From the NCBI GenBank assembly GCA_964390905.1, contig CAYMLO010000011.1:1-64000 (forward strand): DNA of 64,000 nt, given 5' to 3'. Shown piece after piece: positions 45,354-54,350 of this stretch. The position numbers and the translations under genes are program-made. Below the pieces are notes generated by a model. It was given only the letters and a program-made list of their open reading frames with translations. It searched no databases and was not told the origin of the DNA. Source of the DNA: JAFGLZ01 sp964390905 (GTDB lineage Bacteria > Planctomycetota > Phycisphaerae > UBA1845 > JAFGLZ01). How positions within the stretch are numbered: the stretch's first letter is position 1; every line of letters starts with the position of its first letter.

Positions 45354-45482
45354 GTGACAGATTGGGCGGGCTACCGGAGGGGTGCCCCATTCTTCGCTGC
45401 CCTTCGCGGTACGCGAAGGGCAGCGAAGGGTAGGGGACAGAACCACGCTGCAAAGGGCCCTTCGCAGTCCATTCCGTCCCCC
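45354..45482. repeat. REP-like composite palindrome, family 1 copy B
   Basis: Begins with GTGACAGATTGGGCGGG, identical to the end of copy A, then GGGGTGCCCCAT. A perfect 17-bp stem at 45392-45428 (CTTCGCTGCCCTTCGCG with its complement, loop GTA) follows. The right half (45433-45482) is an imperfect palindrome bounded by GGGGAC and GTCCCC with core CTGCAAAGGGCCCTTCGCAG. It separates two minus-strand genes. Confidence 0.8.
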
Positions 45483-45488
45483 ACCGCG

Positions 45489-46247
45489 TCACGTTGGTTT
45501 GGCCGCCAGGGCGATGAACCCGTTGGCCCGCAGGCCACCCGCCCACGGCAGGCGGAGCGGACCGGAGCGGCGCCGGTTCAGGGGGACGATCTGCCGGACG
45601 ACGAACCCGGCGCTGCTCAGCAGGTCTCGCAGCTCGCGGCGCGAGAAGACGTGGACGTACATGTTCCGGATACCGCGGTAGTACCACAGGATCTTGTCGC
45701 CCAGCTCGGCCCGCCCCCGCCACGTTTGCCACAGGTTACTGACCAGGAAGTGCACGCCGTCGGGCGTGGCCAGGGCGTGCCAGCGGTTGTGGACGTGGAC
45801 GGCCAGTTGGCCCCCGGGCCGCAGCGCGTGGGCCACGCCGGTCAGGAACGCCAACCGGTTCGCCCGCCCGGCCACCATGCCCAGCGTGCTGAACATGCAC
45901 AGGGCGTAGTCGAACGACCCGGGCCGCACGAGCATCGGAAGCTCCATCATGTCGGCCTGGACCAGGACGGCCTTCACGTCGGCGTTCAGGAGCTTCTCGC
46001 GGGCCACGTCCAGCATATGCGTCGACAGGTCGACCCCCAGCACGCGGTGTCCCAGTCGTGAGAACGCGATCACGTGCCGCCCCGTCCCGCAGCCGACGTC
46101 GAGCAACCGTCCGGGCTGGGCGAACCACCGGGTCACCAACTGGGTGTCGTAGTCGAACAGCGGGGACTCATCGAAGTAGCTGTCGTACTCCTCGGCCACG
46201 ACCCGGTCGGTCAGGTATCGGACCGTCGATGGATGCATGGGATCCAT
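45489..46247 (-). CDS. SAM-dependent class I methyltransferase
   Basis: 252 residues. Motif I is LLDVGCGTGRH, followed by LGHRVLGVDLSTHMLDVAR, VQADMMELP and DYALCMFSTLGMV, typical of the UbiE/Methyltransf_25 group. Substrate unknown. Divergent from metG, with a candidate metG promoter in the shared gap. Confidence 0.88.
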   Translation of the reverse strand: MDPMHPSTVRYLTDRVVAEEYDSYFDESPLFDYDTQLVTRWFAQPGRLLDVGCGTGRHVIAFSRLGHRVLGVDLSTHMLDVAREKLLNADVKAVLVQADMMELPMLVRPGSFDYALCMFSTLGMVAGRANRLAFLTGVAHALRPGGQLAVHVHNRWHALATPDGVHFLVSNLWQTWRGRAELGDKILWYYRGIRNMYVHVFSRRELRDLLSSAGFVVRQIVPLNRRRSGPLRLPWAGGLRANGFIALAAKPT

Positions 46248-46279
46248 GGCCCGTCAGCATAGACCAAGCCGGACCGCAT

Positions 46280-46308
46280 TTGCCAGCGCCGCATTCATGG
46301 TGTATACT
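46280..46308 (+). promoter_or_regulatory. Promoter of the metG leader
   Basis: TTGCCA at 46280-46285 and TATACT at 46303-46308 with 17-bp spacing, both near consensus. Transcription would start around 46315, about 250 bases before metG. Confidence 0.65.
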
Positions 46309-46317
46309 TGGGGCACC

Positions 46318-46404
46318 ATGACCAGCACCCATGAGCCATTCCGTTCGACGTATGCCGCGACCATGGTCATGCCCTGGCCCGCTCGAGGCCGGTGCGGCGG
46401 CTAA
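46318..46404 (+). CDS. Possible metG leader peptide
   Basis: 28 codons beginning a few bases after the predicted transcription start, so it would be nearly leaderless. The peptide contains MVM at residues 16-18 in addition to the start Met. A hairpin followed by TTGTTT lies 35 bases after its stop. This arrangement would suit attenuation by Met-tRNA supply, but the evidence is positional only. Confidence 0.25.
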   Translation: MTSTHEPFRSTYAATMVMPWPARGRCGG

Positions 46405-46438
46405 TCCCCGACATCCTGTCGACGATCACGCCCCCCTC

Positions 46439-46460
46439 GGCCCGGTAGCGGGCCTTGTTT
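46439..46460 (+). terminator. Hairpin in the metG leader (possible attenuator)
   Basis: GGCCCG at 46439-46444 pairs with CGGGCC at 46449-46454 around a GTAG loop, followed by TTGTTT. It lies between the promoter and metG, so full termination there would silence the gene. Confidence 0.4.
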
Positions 46461-46567
46461 CGTTGAGGGTAACGCTAGCGCGCAGGCTTGTGCGCTTGGC
46501 GCCGGACTCCCTAGAATGACGCGACGGCTGCCCGCATGGCGGCGTCGACACCTGACGAGGACTGACC

Positions 46568-48310
46568 ATGGCCAACAGACGATTCTTAGTGACAGCGGCC
46601 CTGCCCTATTCCAACGGGCGGCCCCACGTGGGGCACATCGCGGGCGCGTATCTGCCGGCGGACATCTACGTTCGCTACCTCCGCGCCGCCGGGCACGAGG
46701 TCCGCTTCATCTGCGGCAGCGACGACAACGGCGTGGCGGCGCTGAAGGCCGCCCGCGAGGAGAACACCTCTGTCGAGGAACTGACCGCTCGCTACAACCG
46801 CATTCAGCAGGAGAGCTTCCGCGGGTTGGGCGTCGAATTCGACGTCTACGGCGGCACGCACCAGCCCGGTTTCGCCGAGCTCCACGAGGAGATCAGCCAG
46901 GAGCTGTTCTTGAAGATCCACGACAAAGGGTACTTCACCAAGAAGACCACCAAGCAGCTCTACGATACCGAGGCGAATCAGTTCCTGCCCGATCGGTTCG
47001 TTCAGGGCACGTGCCTTCACTGCAACAGCCCCAACGCGTACGGGGACCAGTGCGAGGACTGCGGCAGGAGCCTCGACGCCCTCGACCTGATCGACCCCAA
47101 GAGCGCCCTGACCGGCACGACGCCCGAGCCGCGCGAGACCGTTCATTGGTATCTGCAGCTCAACCGGCTGCAGGACCGGCTGGCGGCCTGGCTAAGGACC
47201 AAGCAAACCGAGAACGATTCGGGGCCCGCGTGGCGACCGGCGGTGATCAACTTCTCTCTCGGACAGATCGAGAACGAAGGCCTGCCCGAGCGCTGTATGA
47301 CGCGAGACCTCGACTGGGGCATCCCCGTGCCGTTGGATGATCCGGACGCCAAGGGCAAGTCGCTATACGTGTGGTTCGACGCGCCGATCGGGTACGTGAG
47401 CTTCACGGCCAAGGACTGCGAGGACCGCGGCGAGGGCCGGCAGGCGTACGAACGATGGTGGAAGGACCCCGACTGCCCGATCGTCCACTTCATCGGCGAG
47501 GACAACACCATCTTCCACGCGATCACGTGGCCGGCCATGCTGCTGGCGTCGCACGACAGCGCGTCCACCCAGGGCGAGCGCGGCGAGCTCCAGCTGCCCA
47601 CGACGGTCTGCGCCAATGCGTTCCTGAACTTCAAGATCCCGGGCAAAGAAGAAGAGAAGTTCAGCAAGTCGCGAGGCACGGCCATCTGGATCGAGGAATT
47701 CCTGAAACGGTTCGACGCGGACGCGCTTCGCTACTACCTGACGGCCATCGCACCGGAGCGACAGCGGACGGCCTTCAGTTGGCAGGACTTCGTCCAGCGG
47801 AACAACGCCGAGCTACTGGCCAAGCTGGGCAATCTGGTCAACCGGACGCTGACGTTCGCCAAGAAGTACTTCGACGGCAAGGTGCCCGACCCGGGGCAGC
47901 GCGATGCTGTGGACGAGACGCAGCTTGCGCTCCGCCAGGAGACGGCCGACAAGGTCGCCGACCATATCGAGCACTTCCGCTTCCGGGCGGGCCTGGAGGC
48001 GGCGGTGGACCTGGCGCAGGCCGGTAACGAGTACTTCGACACGACCAAGCCGTACCGGACGCGTAAGACGGATCTGTCCGAATGCGGCCGGGCCATCAAC
48101 GTCTGCATCCAGACGGTGCGGTCGCTGGCGACGATCTGCGGACCGTTCCTGCCGTTCAGCACGCGGAGCGTTCTTCGCCAGTTGGCGTGCGACGAATCGG
48201 CGTTGGCTTGGGAGCGGGCGGCCGAGGAACTGCCGGCCGGGCATGCGCTCGGCGAGCCGGCGATCCTGTACCGCAAGATCGAGGCCGACGAGCTCGATTC
48301 CGAGGACTAG
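46568..48310 (+). CDS. metG: Methionyl-tRNA synthetase
   Basis: 580 residues. Class I signatures are ALPYSNGRPHVGHIAGAYL (HVGH at 20-23) and KFSKSRG (near 364). A zinc knuckle is visible as CLHCNSPNAYGDQCEDC. The anticodon-binding helical domain is complete (NLVNRTLTFAKKYFDG), and there is no C-terminal EMAP-type tRNA-binding domain, which many bacterial MetRS carry. The BNR gene begins 5 bp after its stop. Confidence 0.96.
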   Translation: MANRRFLVTAALPYSNGRPHVGHIAGAYLPADIYVRYLRAAGHEVRFICGSDDNGVAALKAAREENTSVEELTARYNRIQQESFRGLGVEFDVYGGTHQPGFAELHEEISQELFLKIHDKGYFTKKTTKQLYDTEANQFLPDRFVQGTCLHCNSPNAYGDQCEDCGRSLDALDLIDPKSALTGTTPEPRETVHWYLQLNRLQDRLAAWLRTKQTENDSGPAWRPAVINFSLGQIENEGLPERCMTRDLDWGIPVPLDDPDAKGKSLYVWFDAPIGYVSFTAKDCEDRGEGRQAYERWWKDPDCPIVHFIGEDNTIFHAITWPAMLLASHDSASTQGERGELQLPTTVCANAFLNFKIPGKEEEKFSKSRGTAIWIEEFLKRFDADALRYYLTAIAPERQRTAFSWQDFVQRNNAELLAKLGNLVNRTLTFAKKYFDGKVPDPGQRDAVDETQLALRQETADKVADHIEHFRFRAGLEAAVDLAQAGNEYFDTTKPYRTRKTDLSECGRAINVCIQTVRSLATICGPFLPFSTRSVLRQLACDESALAWERAAEELPAGHALGEPAILYRKIEADELDSED

Positions 48311-48315
48311 GGCCG

Positions 48316-49368
48316 ATGAAGTTGGTCACCAGGATGCTCCTGCCGGGCGGCGAGGTCCAATGGCTGGACGGCGCGGAGGCGCTGGCCAGCCGGGGCTATC
48401 GGCTGCTGGCCGGCGACCCCGCGGAGAGCGGTTGGCGGACGCTGGGCTGCCTGCCGGCCGGTCCGGCGGAGCGTCTGCTGTCGCGCGTCGGTCCCGCGTC
48501 GCGGCTGCTACGACTGGGCGTTCACAGTGTCTGGCGGCTTCCGAGCGGGACGATCCTGGCGGTCCTGTCCGGGCGGGTGCTGCGCAGCACCGACGGGGGC
48601 AACACGTTCGAGACGACGCACCGATTCGCCATCGGTCGCAAGCCCGCCCACGGTGGGTTCACGGCCATGCCCACGGGCGAGGTCTACTACGGCGACTACG
48701 TCAGCACGTCCGAGCGCACGGATCCCATCACCATCCGCCGGAGCGACGACGACGGGCGGACGTTTCACGAGGTCCATCGTTTCGAGCCGGGGCAGGTGCG
48801 CCACGTGCACTTCATCCAGGCCGACCCGCACGGGCCGGGCCTGTGGGTCGGCACGGGCGACCTGGGCGACGAGTGTCGCATCCTGCGGAGCGTCGATGGC
48901 TGTCAAACGTTCGAGACGCTCGGGGCCGGCTCGCAGAAGTGGCGGGCGGTCTCCGTCGTGTTTCGGCCCGATGCGGTCTTCTGGGGCACAGACGCGGGGC
49001 GGGACGCCGGTGATGAGCCGAACCGGATCTATCGATGGGACCGGACGACGCAGCAGCTCGAGTCGGTTCAGGAGATCCAGGGGCCCGCGCACGGCGCGAC
49101 CCAACTGGCCGACGGAACGATCCTCGTCAGCACGGGCGTGGAAGGTGGTCAGAACGAGCACGACAACCGCGCCCACCTATGGGCGTCGCGCGACGGCCGG
49201 CAGTGGCAGGAGCTGGCGAGCTGGCAGAAGGATGTCTGGCCCTTCATCGTCCAGTTCGGCGTGATCCATTTCCCCCACGGACAGGAAACCAGCAACGCAC
49301 TGTGTCTGAACCTGCGCGGGCTAAAGGGCGCCGGTTTGGCCTGCCTGGCGGGTATGATTGAGGCATAG
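48316..49368 (+). CDS. BNR/Asp-box propeller protein
   Basis: 350 residues from the ATG at 48316, 5 bp after metG. Asp-box repeats are present as STDGGNTFETT, SDDDGRTFHEV and SVDGCQTFETL, and blades such as HVHFIQADPHGPGLWVGTGD support a six-bladed propeller. No signal peptide. It resembles glycan or glycosaminoglycan-related BNR proteins of unknown activity. The tight spacing suggests coexpression with metG, probably by chance of operon assembly. Confidence 0.75.
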   Translation: MKLVTRMLLPGGEVQWLDGAEALASRGYRLLAGDPAESGWRTLGCLPAGPAERLLSRVGPASRLLRLGVHSVWRLPSGTILAVLSGRVLRSTDGGNTFETTHRFAIGRKPAHGGFTAMPTGEVYYGDYVSTSERTDPITIRRSDDDGRTFHEVHRFEPGQVRHVHFIQADPHGPGLWVGTGDLGDECRILRSVDGCQTFETLGAGSQKWRAVSVVFRPDAVFWGTDAGRDAGDEPNRIYRWDRTTQQLESVQEIQGPAHGATQLADGTILVSTGVEGGQNEHDNRAHLWASRDGRQWQELASWQKDVWPFIVQFGVIHFPHGQETSNALCLNLRGLKGAGLACLAGMIEA

Positions 49369-49369
49369 G

Positions 49370-49398
49370 CGCGGGATTCATCCGGCGGTTCGGGCAGC
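49370..49398. repeat. Palindrome family 2, partial copy
   Basis: Right after the BNR stop, GCGCGGGATTCATCC and GGCGGTTCGGGCA correspond to one arm and flank of the full element at 56198-56263. The matching second arm is missing, so it is a remnant. Confidence 0.55.
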
Positions 49399-49496
49399 CA
49401 CGTTCGAGCCCTGCTGTTGACATCCGCCGGCCGCAATGAGAGGGTAGGAAGGATGGATGCCGCCTCGCGATCGTTGAGGAAAGGAGAGCATCGAGA

Positions 49497-50222
49497 ATGA
49501 CAAGGCAACCCAGATTGGCATTGGCGTCGGCCCTTGTGCTCGGCGTCGCCCTGCCGGCCGCAGCGGCCGACAGCCTCAAAACCGTCGAGCAGAAGATCAT
49601 CAAAGCGTGGCAGCAACACAAGTCCATGACCGCCAAGCTGAAGATCGCCACACAGATGAAGCAGGGAGACAAGACGGTCAACGGCGGTGGGGAGGGGACG
49701 TACGAGTTCGTCAGGAAAGGCAAGCTGACGCCCTACCGGATGGAGGTCAAGGGCCAGTCGGTGATCAAGAGCGACGGGGAGGAGACGGCGCAGGACTATC
49801 ACAATACCGCGATCAGCGACGGGAAGTTCATCCACTCGCTCATGGACGTTGGTGGGAAGCCATTTGCGACCAAGATGAAGGTGGTCCCGGGCAACTCCCC
49901 CGATCCGAAGGGGATGTTCCAGATGCTGCGCAAGGTGTACCAGCTGAAGCTGCTGCCCCCTGGCAAGATCGACGGCAAGGAGGTCTACGTCATCGAAGCG
50001 TCCCCCAGACGGAAGCGCGGCCCGATCGTCATGAGGATGCGCCTCTGTTACTCCCACGACGGCGTTCTGGTCAGACAGGTGGTCTCAGACTCAGCCGGCA
50101 AATCCAAGATGACCTCGACCTACACCGACATCAAGTTCGACGTCAAGATCGATCCCGAGCGATTCGTCTTCAAACCGCCGCCCGGTGTCACGGTGCGGGA
50201 GGTGACCCCCCCGCAGCAGTGA
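49497..50222 (+). CDS. LolA/LppX-like secreted protein
   Basis: 241 residues with a signal peptide (LALASALVLGVALPAAAA) and AAGGAGAG before the ATG. The body is a curved beta-sheet type sequence: VEQKIIKAWQQHKSMTAKLK, GEGTYEFVRKGKLTPYRMEV, VYVIEASPRRKRGP, TSTYTDIKFDVKIDPERFVF, as in LolA-like outer membrane lipoprotein-sorting proteins. It may shuttle lipids or lipoproteins in the periplasm. Confidence 0.72.
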   Translation: MTRQPRLALASALVLGVALPAAAADSLKTVEQKIIKAWQQHKSMTAKLKIATQMKQGDKTVNGGGEGTYEFVRKGKLTPYRMEVKGQSVIKSDGEETAQDYHNTAISDGKFIHSLMDVGGKPFATKMKVVPGNSPDPKGMFQMLRKVYQLKLLPPGKIDGKEVYVIEASPRRKRGPIVMRMRLCYSHDGVLVRQVVSDSAGKSKMTSTYTDIKFDVKIDPERFVFKPPPGVTVREVTPPQQ

Positions 50223-50276
50223 CGACCAGAAGACGCGTGATGCGGGCAGGCGAGACGGAATACGCCTGACACGGCC

Positions 50277-51014
50277 ATGGCCTGGAAAAGCGGCAAGTCC
50301 TGGGTCTACTCGATCACCTACGATGAGGGGTGTGCGGCCTTGTTGGATCACGCCGTGCCGATTCACCGCAAGCACGGCATCCCCGGCCACCTCGCGCTGG
50401 TGGCCAGCCAGATCGGCGTGCCGCGAGACGTCCCGGGCAGCAGCTACGACGGGATGATGATCCTGTCGAAAGAGCAGATCCACGCGCTTCGCGACGAGGG
50501 GTGGGGCGTCTCCAATCACAGCATGACCCACGCCGCCCTGACGATGGAGAACGCCGAGTACGAAATCGTCGAGAGCCGCAACGTGCTCCAAGACGCCCTG
50601 GACATGGACGTGACGATGTTCTGCGTACCCGGCAACAACGACTCGTACCCGCCGGTCCGCGCCGTCGCCGAGCGCGCGGGGTACACGTCCATCCTGACGA
50701 TCTACGACGACGTGAATACGCCGCAGACCGATCTGCTGCGGCTGTTCCGCTGCCCGCTGCACACGGAGTATCCGGCGCCGTTCTACTCGGCCTTCGACCC
50801 GTACAAACGGCTGCATCAGGCAATCGATTGCGGCGGATGGGTGATCGACTACTGCCACTGCCCCATGCCGGGCAAACCCATCCACCCGCAGAAGGACTGT
50901 ACGAGCGAGCAGCTCGCCGAGCGGTTCGAGACGGTGCGGCGGATCGGCGCAGACGAGGTCTGGCTGGCCGAGCCGAACGACGTCGTCGACTACCTGCTCA
51001 GCCAGGGGGAATGA
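50277..51014 (+). CDS. NodB-type polysaccharide deacetylase
   Basis: 245 residues. The CE4 fold is indicated by YSITYDEG (catalytic/metal Asp), GWGVSNHSMTHAAL with the two His of the metal site, VTMFCVPGNND and WVIDYCHCPMPG. No signal peptide is seen, so it may act in the cytoplasm on a sugar precursor. It begins 54 bp after the LolA-like gene and is followed after 3 bp by an aminotransferase gene, a likely operon for amino sugar metabolism. Confidence 0.82.
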   Translation: MAWKSGKSWVYSITYDEGCAALLDHAVPIHRKHGIPGHLALVASQIGVPRDVPGSSYDGMMILSKEQIHALRDEGWGVSNHSMTHAALTMENAEYEIVESRNVLQDALDMDVTMFCVPGNNDSYPPVRAVAERAGYTSILTIYDDVNTPQTDLLRLFRCPLHTEYPAPFYSAFDPYKRLHQAIDCGGWVIDYCHCPMPGKPIHPQKDCTSEQLAERFETVRRIGADEVWLAEPNDVVDYLLSQGE

Positions 51015-51017
51015 TAG

Positions 51018-52265
51018 ATGACCACGAAGATCGAACGAGCGAAGTACGGAGCAGCCGCCCACGCCCACGAGACGGGCGCCTTGCCCACCCCGTTTCCGCG
51101 AACGATGGGGCCCAACTGCATGAAGTACTTGCAGGAGGTCGTCGACAGCGGCCTGACGTGCGACATGATCGGGCGGTTCGAGCGGGCGTTGGCCGACGCG
51201 CTCGGCGTGGCCCACGTGATCGCCGCGCCCGGGTGCACGCCCGCGCTCGCAGTGTTGGCGGCCGCGTTCGGGATCGAGCCGGGCGACGAAATCATCGTTA
51301 GCCCGATCACCGACTACGGCACGGTCCAGGGGCTGGTCCGGGAGAACATCATCCCCGTCTTCGCCGACGCCGCGCCCGGCACGGTCAACCTGTCCGCCGA
51401 GACGATCGAACCGTGCATCACCGATCGGACGCGGGCCATCCTCGTCGTGCACATGACGGGCCTGATCTGCGACATGGACCCGATCAACGCCCTGGCCGAA
51501 CGACACGGTCTGATCGTCTACGAAGACGCCTGCCAGGCCGTCTTCGGCGAATACAAGGGCCGCTTGGCAGGCACGCTGTCTCGGGCGGCCGGGTTCTCCT
51601 TCGACGCCGAGAAGACGATGGGGTCCGACGTCGGCGGCGCCGTCGCCACGAACGACGGCGACCTGGCCGAGCGGATCCGTTTCATCGGTCAGAGTCGCGG
51701 CGCCGCGATGGAACCCCACTTCGGCCGCAAGCACGTCGCGCCCGGCTACGCCCATCGCATGCCGCTGTGCACGGCCGCGATCAGTCTGGCCCAGCTCGAG
51801 ATCATCCGCGACCAGGTGGCACACCGCGACCGGATGGCGCGACGCTTGACCGAGCGGATCGGCGAGATCCCCGGCATCACGCCGCTGCCCATCCCCGACT
51901 TCGTCAATGTCTACTCCTGCTGGATGTTCGGCATGAGCATCGATCCCGCGGCGTTCCGATGCACGGCCGAGGCGTTCGCCGAGCAACTCGCCGAGGCGGG
52001 CATCCCCGGTGCGGGTCAGGGCAAGTACTACCTGATGCCGGCCGCCTGCACGTTCCTCGACCAGAACGCACGAGACAAAGTCTTCCCCTACTCGATGCCG
52101 CCCGCGTCGAGGGAGTACCACTACGCTGCGGACTCATGCGTGAACGCCCGGGATTTCCTGGAACACTGGATCCGCTGGTCGACGTTCTGCGAGAAATACC
52201 AGCCCGAACACTGCGAGCTGGCCGCTCAGATCGTCCGCCAAGTCGCCGACAGGAATCGAGCGTAG
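51018..52265 (+). CDS. DegT/DnrJ/EryC1/StrS family aminotransferase (2 of 3)
   Basis: 415 residues. PLP enzyme with AAPGCTPALAVLAAAFG, VYEDACQAVFGEYKGR and K199 in FSFDAEKTMGSDVGG. The usual GxSGT turn is modified (APGCTPAL), as seen in some divergent members. It follows the deacetylase by 3 bp. Likely substrate is a keto-sugar, consistent with a coupled deacetylation/amination of sugars, but this is inference from context. Confidence 0.9.
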   Translation: MTTKIERAKYGAAAHAHETGALPTPFPRTMGPNCMKYLQEVVDSGLTCDMIGRFERALADALGVAHVIAAPGCTPALAVLAAAFGIEPGDEIIVSPITDYGTVQGLVRENIIPVFADAAPGTVNLSAETIEPCITDRTRAILVVHMTGLICDMDPINALAERHGLIVYEDACQAVFGEYKGRLAGTLSRAAGFSFDAEKTMGSDVGGAVATNDGDLAERIRFIGQSRGAAMEPHFGRKHVAPGYAHRMPLCTAAISLAQLEIIRDQVAHRDRMARRLTERIGEIPGITPLPIPDFVNVYSCWMFGMSIDPAAFRCTAEAFAEQLAEAGIPGAGQGKYYLMPAACTFLDQNARDKVFPYSMPPASREYHYAADSCVNARDFLEHWIRWSTFCEKYQPEHCELAAQIVRQVADRNRA

Positions 52266-52359
52266 GCCAGACCCAGTCCGAAGCGTGGTCTGCTTCCCCG
52301 CCGTGCATGCAACGAGGGGTCCCGCGCCACGGTACAATGGTACGTGCTTGGGGTGCTGT

Positions 52360-52521
52360 GGCGGGGTGCCCCATCCTTGCCCTGCGGGCGGCGGCAGCCG
52401 CTCGCAGGGCAAGGATGGGGGACCGATCGCACCAGATTCGAGCCCATTCGCCGTGTGATCCGTCCCCCACCCTCCAATCCGCTTCGGCTTTCGCCGAATC
52501 GCATTGGAGGATGGGGCACCC
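52360..52521. repeat. REP-like composite palindrome, family 1 copy C
   Basis: Bounded by GGGGTGCCCCATCC and its inverse GGATGGGGCACCC. Inside are a perfect 18-bp stem (52369-52386 with 52403-52420), a middle palindrome with GGGGGAC/GTCCCCC ends as in copy B, and a second 18-bp stem with two mismatches (52471-52488 with 52493-52510). It fills the gap between the aminotransferase and the permease gene. Confidence 0.8.
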
Positions 52522-52592
52522 GCGCGACGAAGAGGCCCACGCGACGGTACAATAGGTGTGTCGGTTCGCGGCCAGGGGGGGCAGGATCCGGT

Positions 52593-54290
52593 ATGGTCCG
52601 CCGCCAAACGTCATTGCTCGTCCAGTCGCCGTCGCTGATGGTCGTGCTCCGCCTGAAGGCGATCAGCGCCCGCAATCGTCTTCGGCAAGACCTGGACGAA
52701 TCCCCGCTTCGGCTGGTGTCCGTCGCCGCCTTCGTCCTGTTCATCTGGACGGCGCTCTATGTCTTGTTTTCCCAGCTGTTGGGGTTCATCCAGCTCCGTC
52801 ATCTCGAATCGATCGTGGCCGTCCCGTACGTGTTCCACTTCTTCTTCATCGCGCTGATGGCGATGCTGACGTTCTCGACGGGCATCCTGTGCTTCTCGGG
52901 GCTGTACGGCCGGGGGGAATCGCAGTTCTTGTTGGTCGTCCCGCTGCGAAGCTGGCACGTCGTGATCACCAAGTACACAGAAGCGCTGGTCCTGAGCAGC
53001 TGGTCGCTGCTGCTGCTGGGGTTTCCGCTGATGCTGGCGATGGCCCAGGTCGGCGACACGCCCTGGTACTACTACCCGATGTTCGTGGGGTTGTTCCTGT
53101 CGTTCGTGACCATCCCGGGCGCGGCGGGGTTGATGGCCGCCCACGCTGCGGCGCTCTACTTCCCACGGTCGGCCAGGCGATTCATCATCATCGTGGCGAT
53201 CGTGATGGCGGCCGCCGCGATCCGGTTCGGCATCAGCGTCTGGACGGAGACGAACGCGGACTCCTCCATCTGGCTCAAGACGTTCTTCGAGCAGCTCTCC
53301 GCCATTCGCGGGCCTCTCTGGCCAAGCACGTGGGTGACGGAGGGCATCGTCGCCGCAGCACGACACGATCCGGGGCGGGCTGCCTTCTATCTGTTCGTCA
53401 CCTTCGCCAACGGGCTGTTCTTGAGCTGGCTGGCCGTCGTCGTCGTCTCGGGACGGCTGTCCGACGCCTTCGCCCGAGCGCAGTCACGATCGACCCGCGT
53501 GGTCCGCATGGGCGGTCGGGTCACGGCAGCGATGGCCTCGGTCCTATTCGCATACCTGCCCAGACGCCTGCGAGAAATCGCCCTCAAGGACCTCCGCACG
53601 CTGCTCCGCGATCCGATGCAATGGTCGCAGTTGGCGATCTTGTTCGGGCTGTTGGCGCTCTACGTGGCCAATATCCCCCGGCTGACGTTGGACATCACCT
53701 CGATGCGGTGGCAGGTGCTCGTGTCGTTCCTGAACCTCGCGGCGATCAGCCTGATCCTGGCGACGTTCACGGGACGGTTCGTCTTCCCGATGGTGTCGCT
53801 CGAGGGCCGTCAGCTCTGGCTGCTGGGGCCCATGCCCCTATCGCGAACGCACCTGTTGCTGTGCAAATTCATCTTCGCGCTGACCACCACCTTGATCTGC
53901 GCCGGCGGCGTGACGGTGCTGTCGATGGCGATGCTGGACCTGCCGCGGGCGTGGTGGTGGATGCACCTGTCGGCCGTCGTATCGACGTGCATCGGTTTGT
54001 GCGGGTTGGCCGTCGGGCTCGGCGCGAGGCTGCCGATGTTCGGCCAATCGAGCGGCGCCCGCATCGCCAGCGGGATGGGCGGCACGGTCAACCTGATCGC
54101 CTCGGTCTTCTTCGTCATCGCCGTGTTGGCCATCATGGGCACCCTGAGCGCCTATGCGGCCAAGCAAGGGGAGCTGATCTACGACCGACGGACGATCCCC
54201 GCCGTGGCGATGGTCGCCGCATTGGGCCCCATCGTCGCAGCCGTGACCCTGCGCCTGGGCACCCGCCACCTCCGCGAAGCCGAGTTCTAG
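52593..54290 (+). CDS. ABC-2-type exporter permease-like membrane protein
   Basis: 565 residues from the ATG at 52593; a frame open from 52344 translates the palindromic element. About twelve TM segments in two halves, with LRLVSVAAFVLFIWTALYVLF, GESQFLLVVPLRSWHVVITK, an EIALKDLRTLLRDPMQWSQ middle segment and SLEGRQLWLLGPMPLSRTHLLLCKF. The repeated pattern of TM bundles around an amphipathic ...PLRSW.../...PMPLSR... motif is typical of ABC-2-like exporter permeases. No ATPase gene is adjacent. Confidence 0.7.
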   Translation: MVRRQTSLLVQSPSLMVVLRLKAISARNRLRQDLDESPLRLVSVAAFVLFIWTALYVLFSQLLGFIQLRHLESIVAVPYVFHFFFIALMAMLTFSTGILCFSGLYGRGESQFLLVVPLRSWHVVITKYTEALVLSSWSLLLLGFPLMLAMAQVGDTPWYYYPMFVGLFLSFVTIPGAAGLMAAHAAALYFPRSARRFIIIVAIVMAAAAIRFGISVWTETNADSSIWLKTFFEQLSAIRGPLWPSTWVTEGIVAAARHDPGRAAFYLFVTFANGLFLSWLAVVVVSGRLSDAFARAQSRSTRVVRMGGRVTAAMASVLFAYLPRRLREIALKDLRTLLRDPMQWSQLAILFGLLALYVANIPRLTLDITSMRWQVLVSFLNLAAISLILATFTGRFVFPMVSLEGRQLWLLGPMPLSRTHLLLCKFIFALTTTLICAGGVTVLSMAMLDLPRAWWWMHLSAVVSTCIGLCGLAVGLGARLPMFGQSSGARIASGMGGTVNLIASVFFVIAVLAIMGTLSAYAAKQGELIYDRRTIPAVAMVAALGPIVAAVTLRLGTRHLREAEF

Positions 54291-54350
54291 CGCCGCCTCG
54301 ACTCCAAGCGCACATGCCGCACCGAGCCGGGACGTCCTCGGCCCGGCCAA

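Noticed and set aside
50091..52121. 676-codon minus-strand frame
   Set aside because: Antisense to deacetylase and aminotransferase genes with intact motifs.
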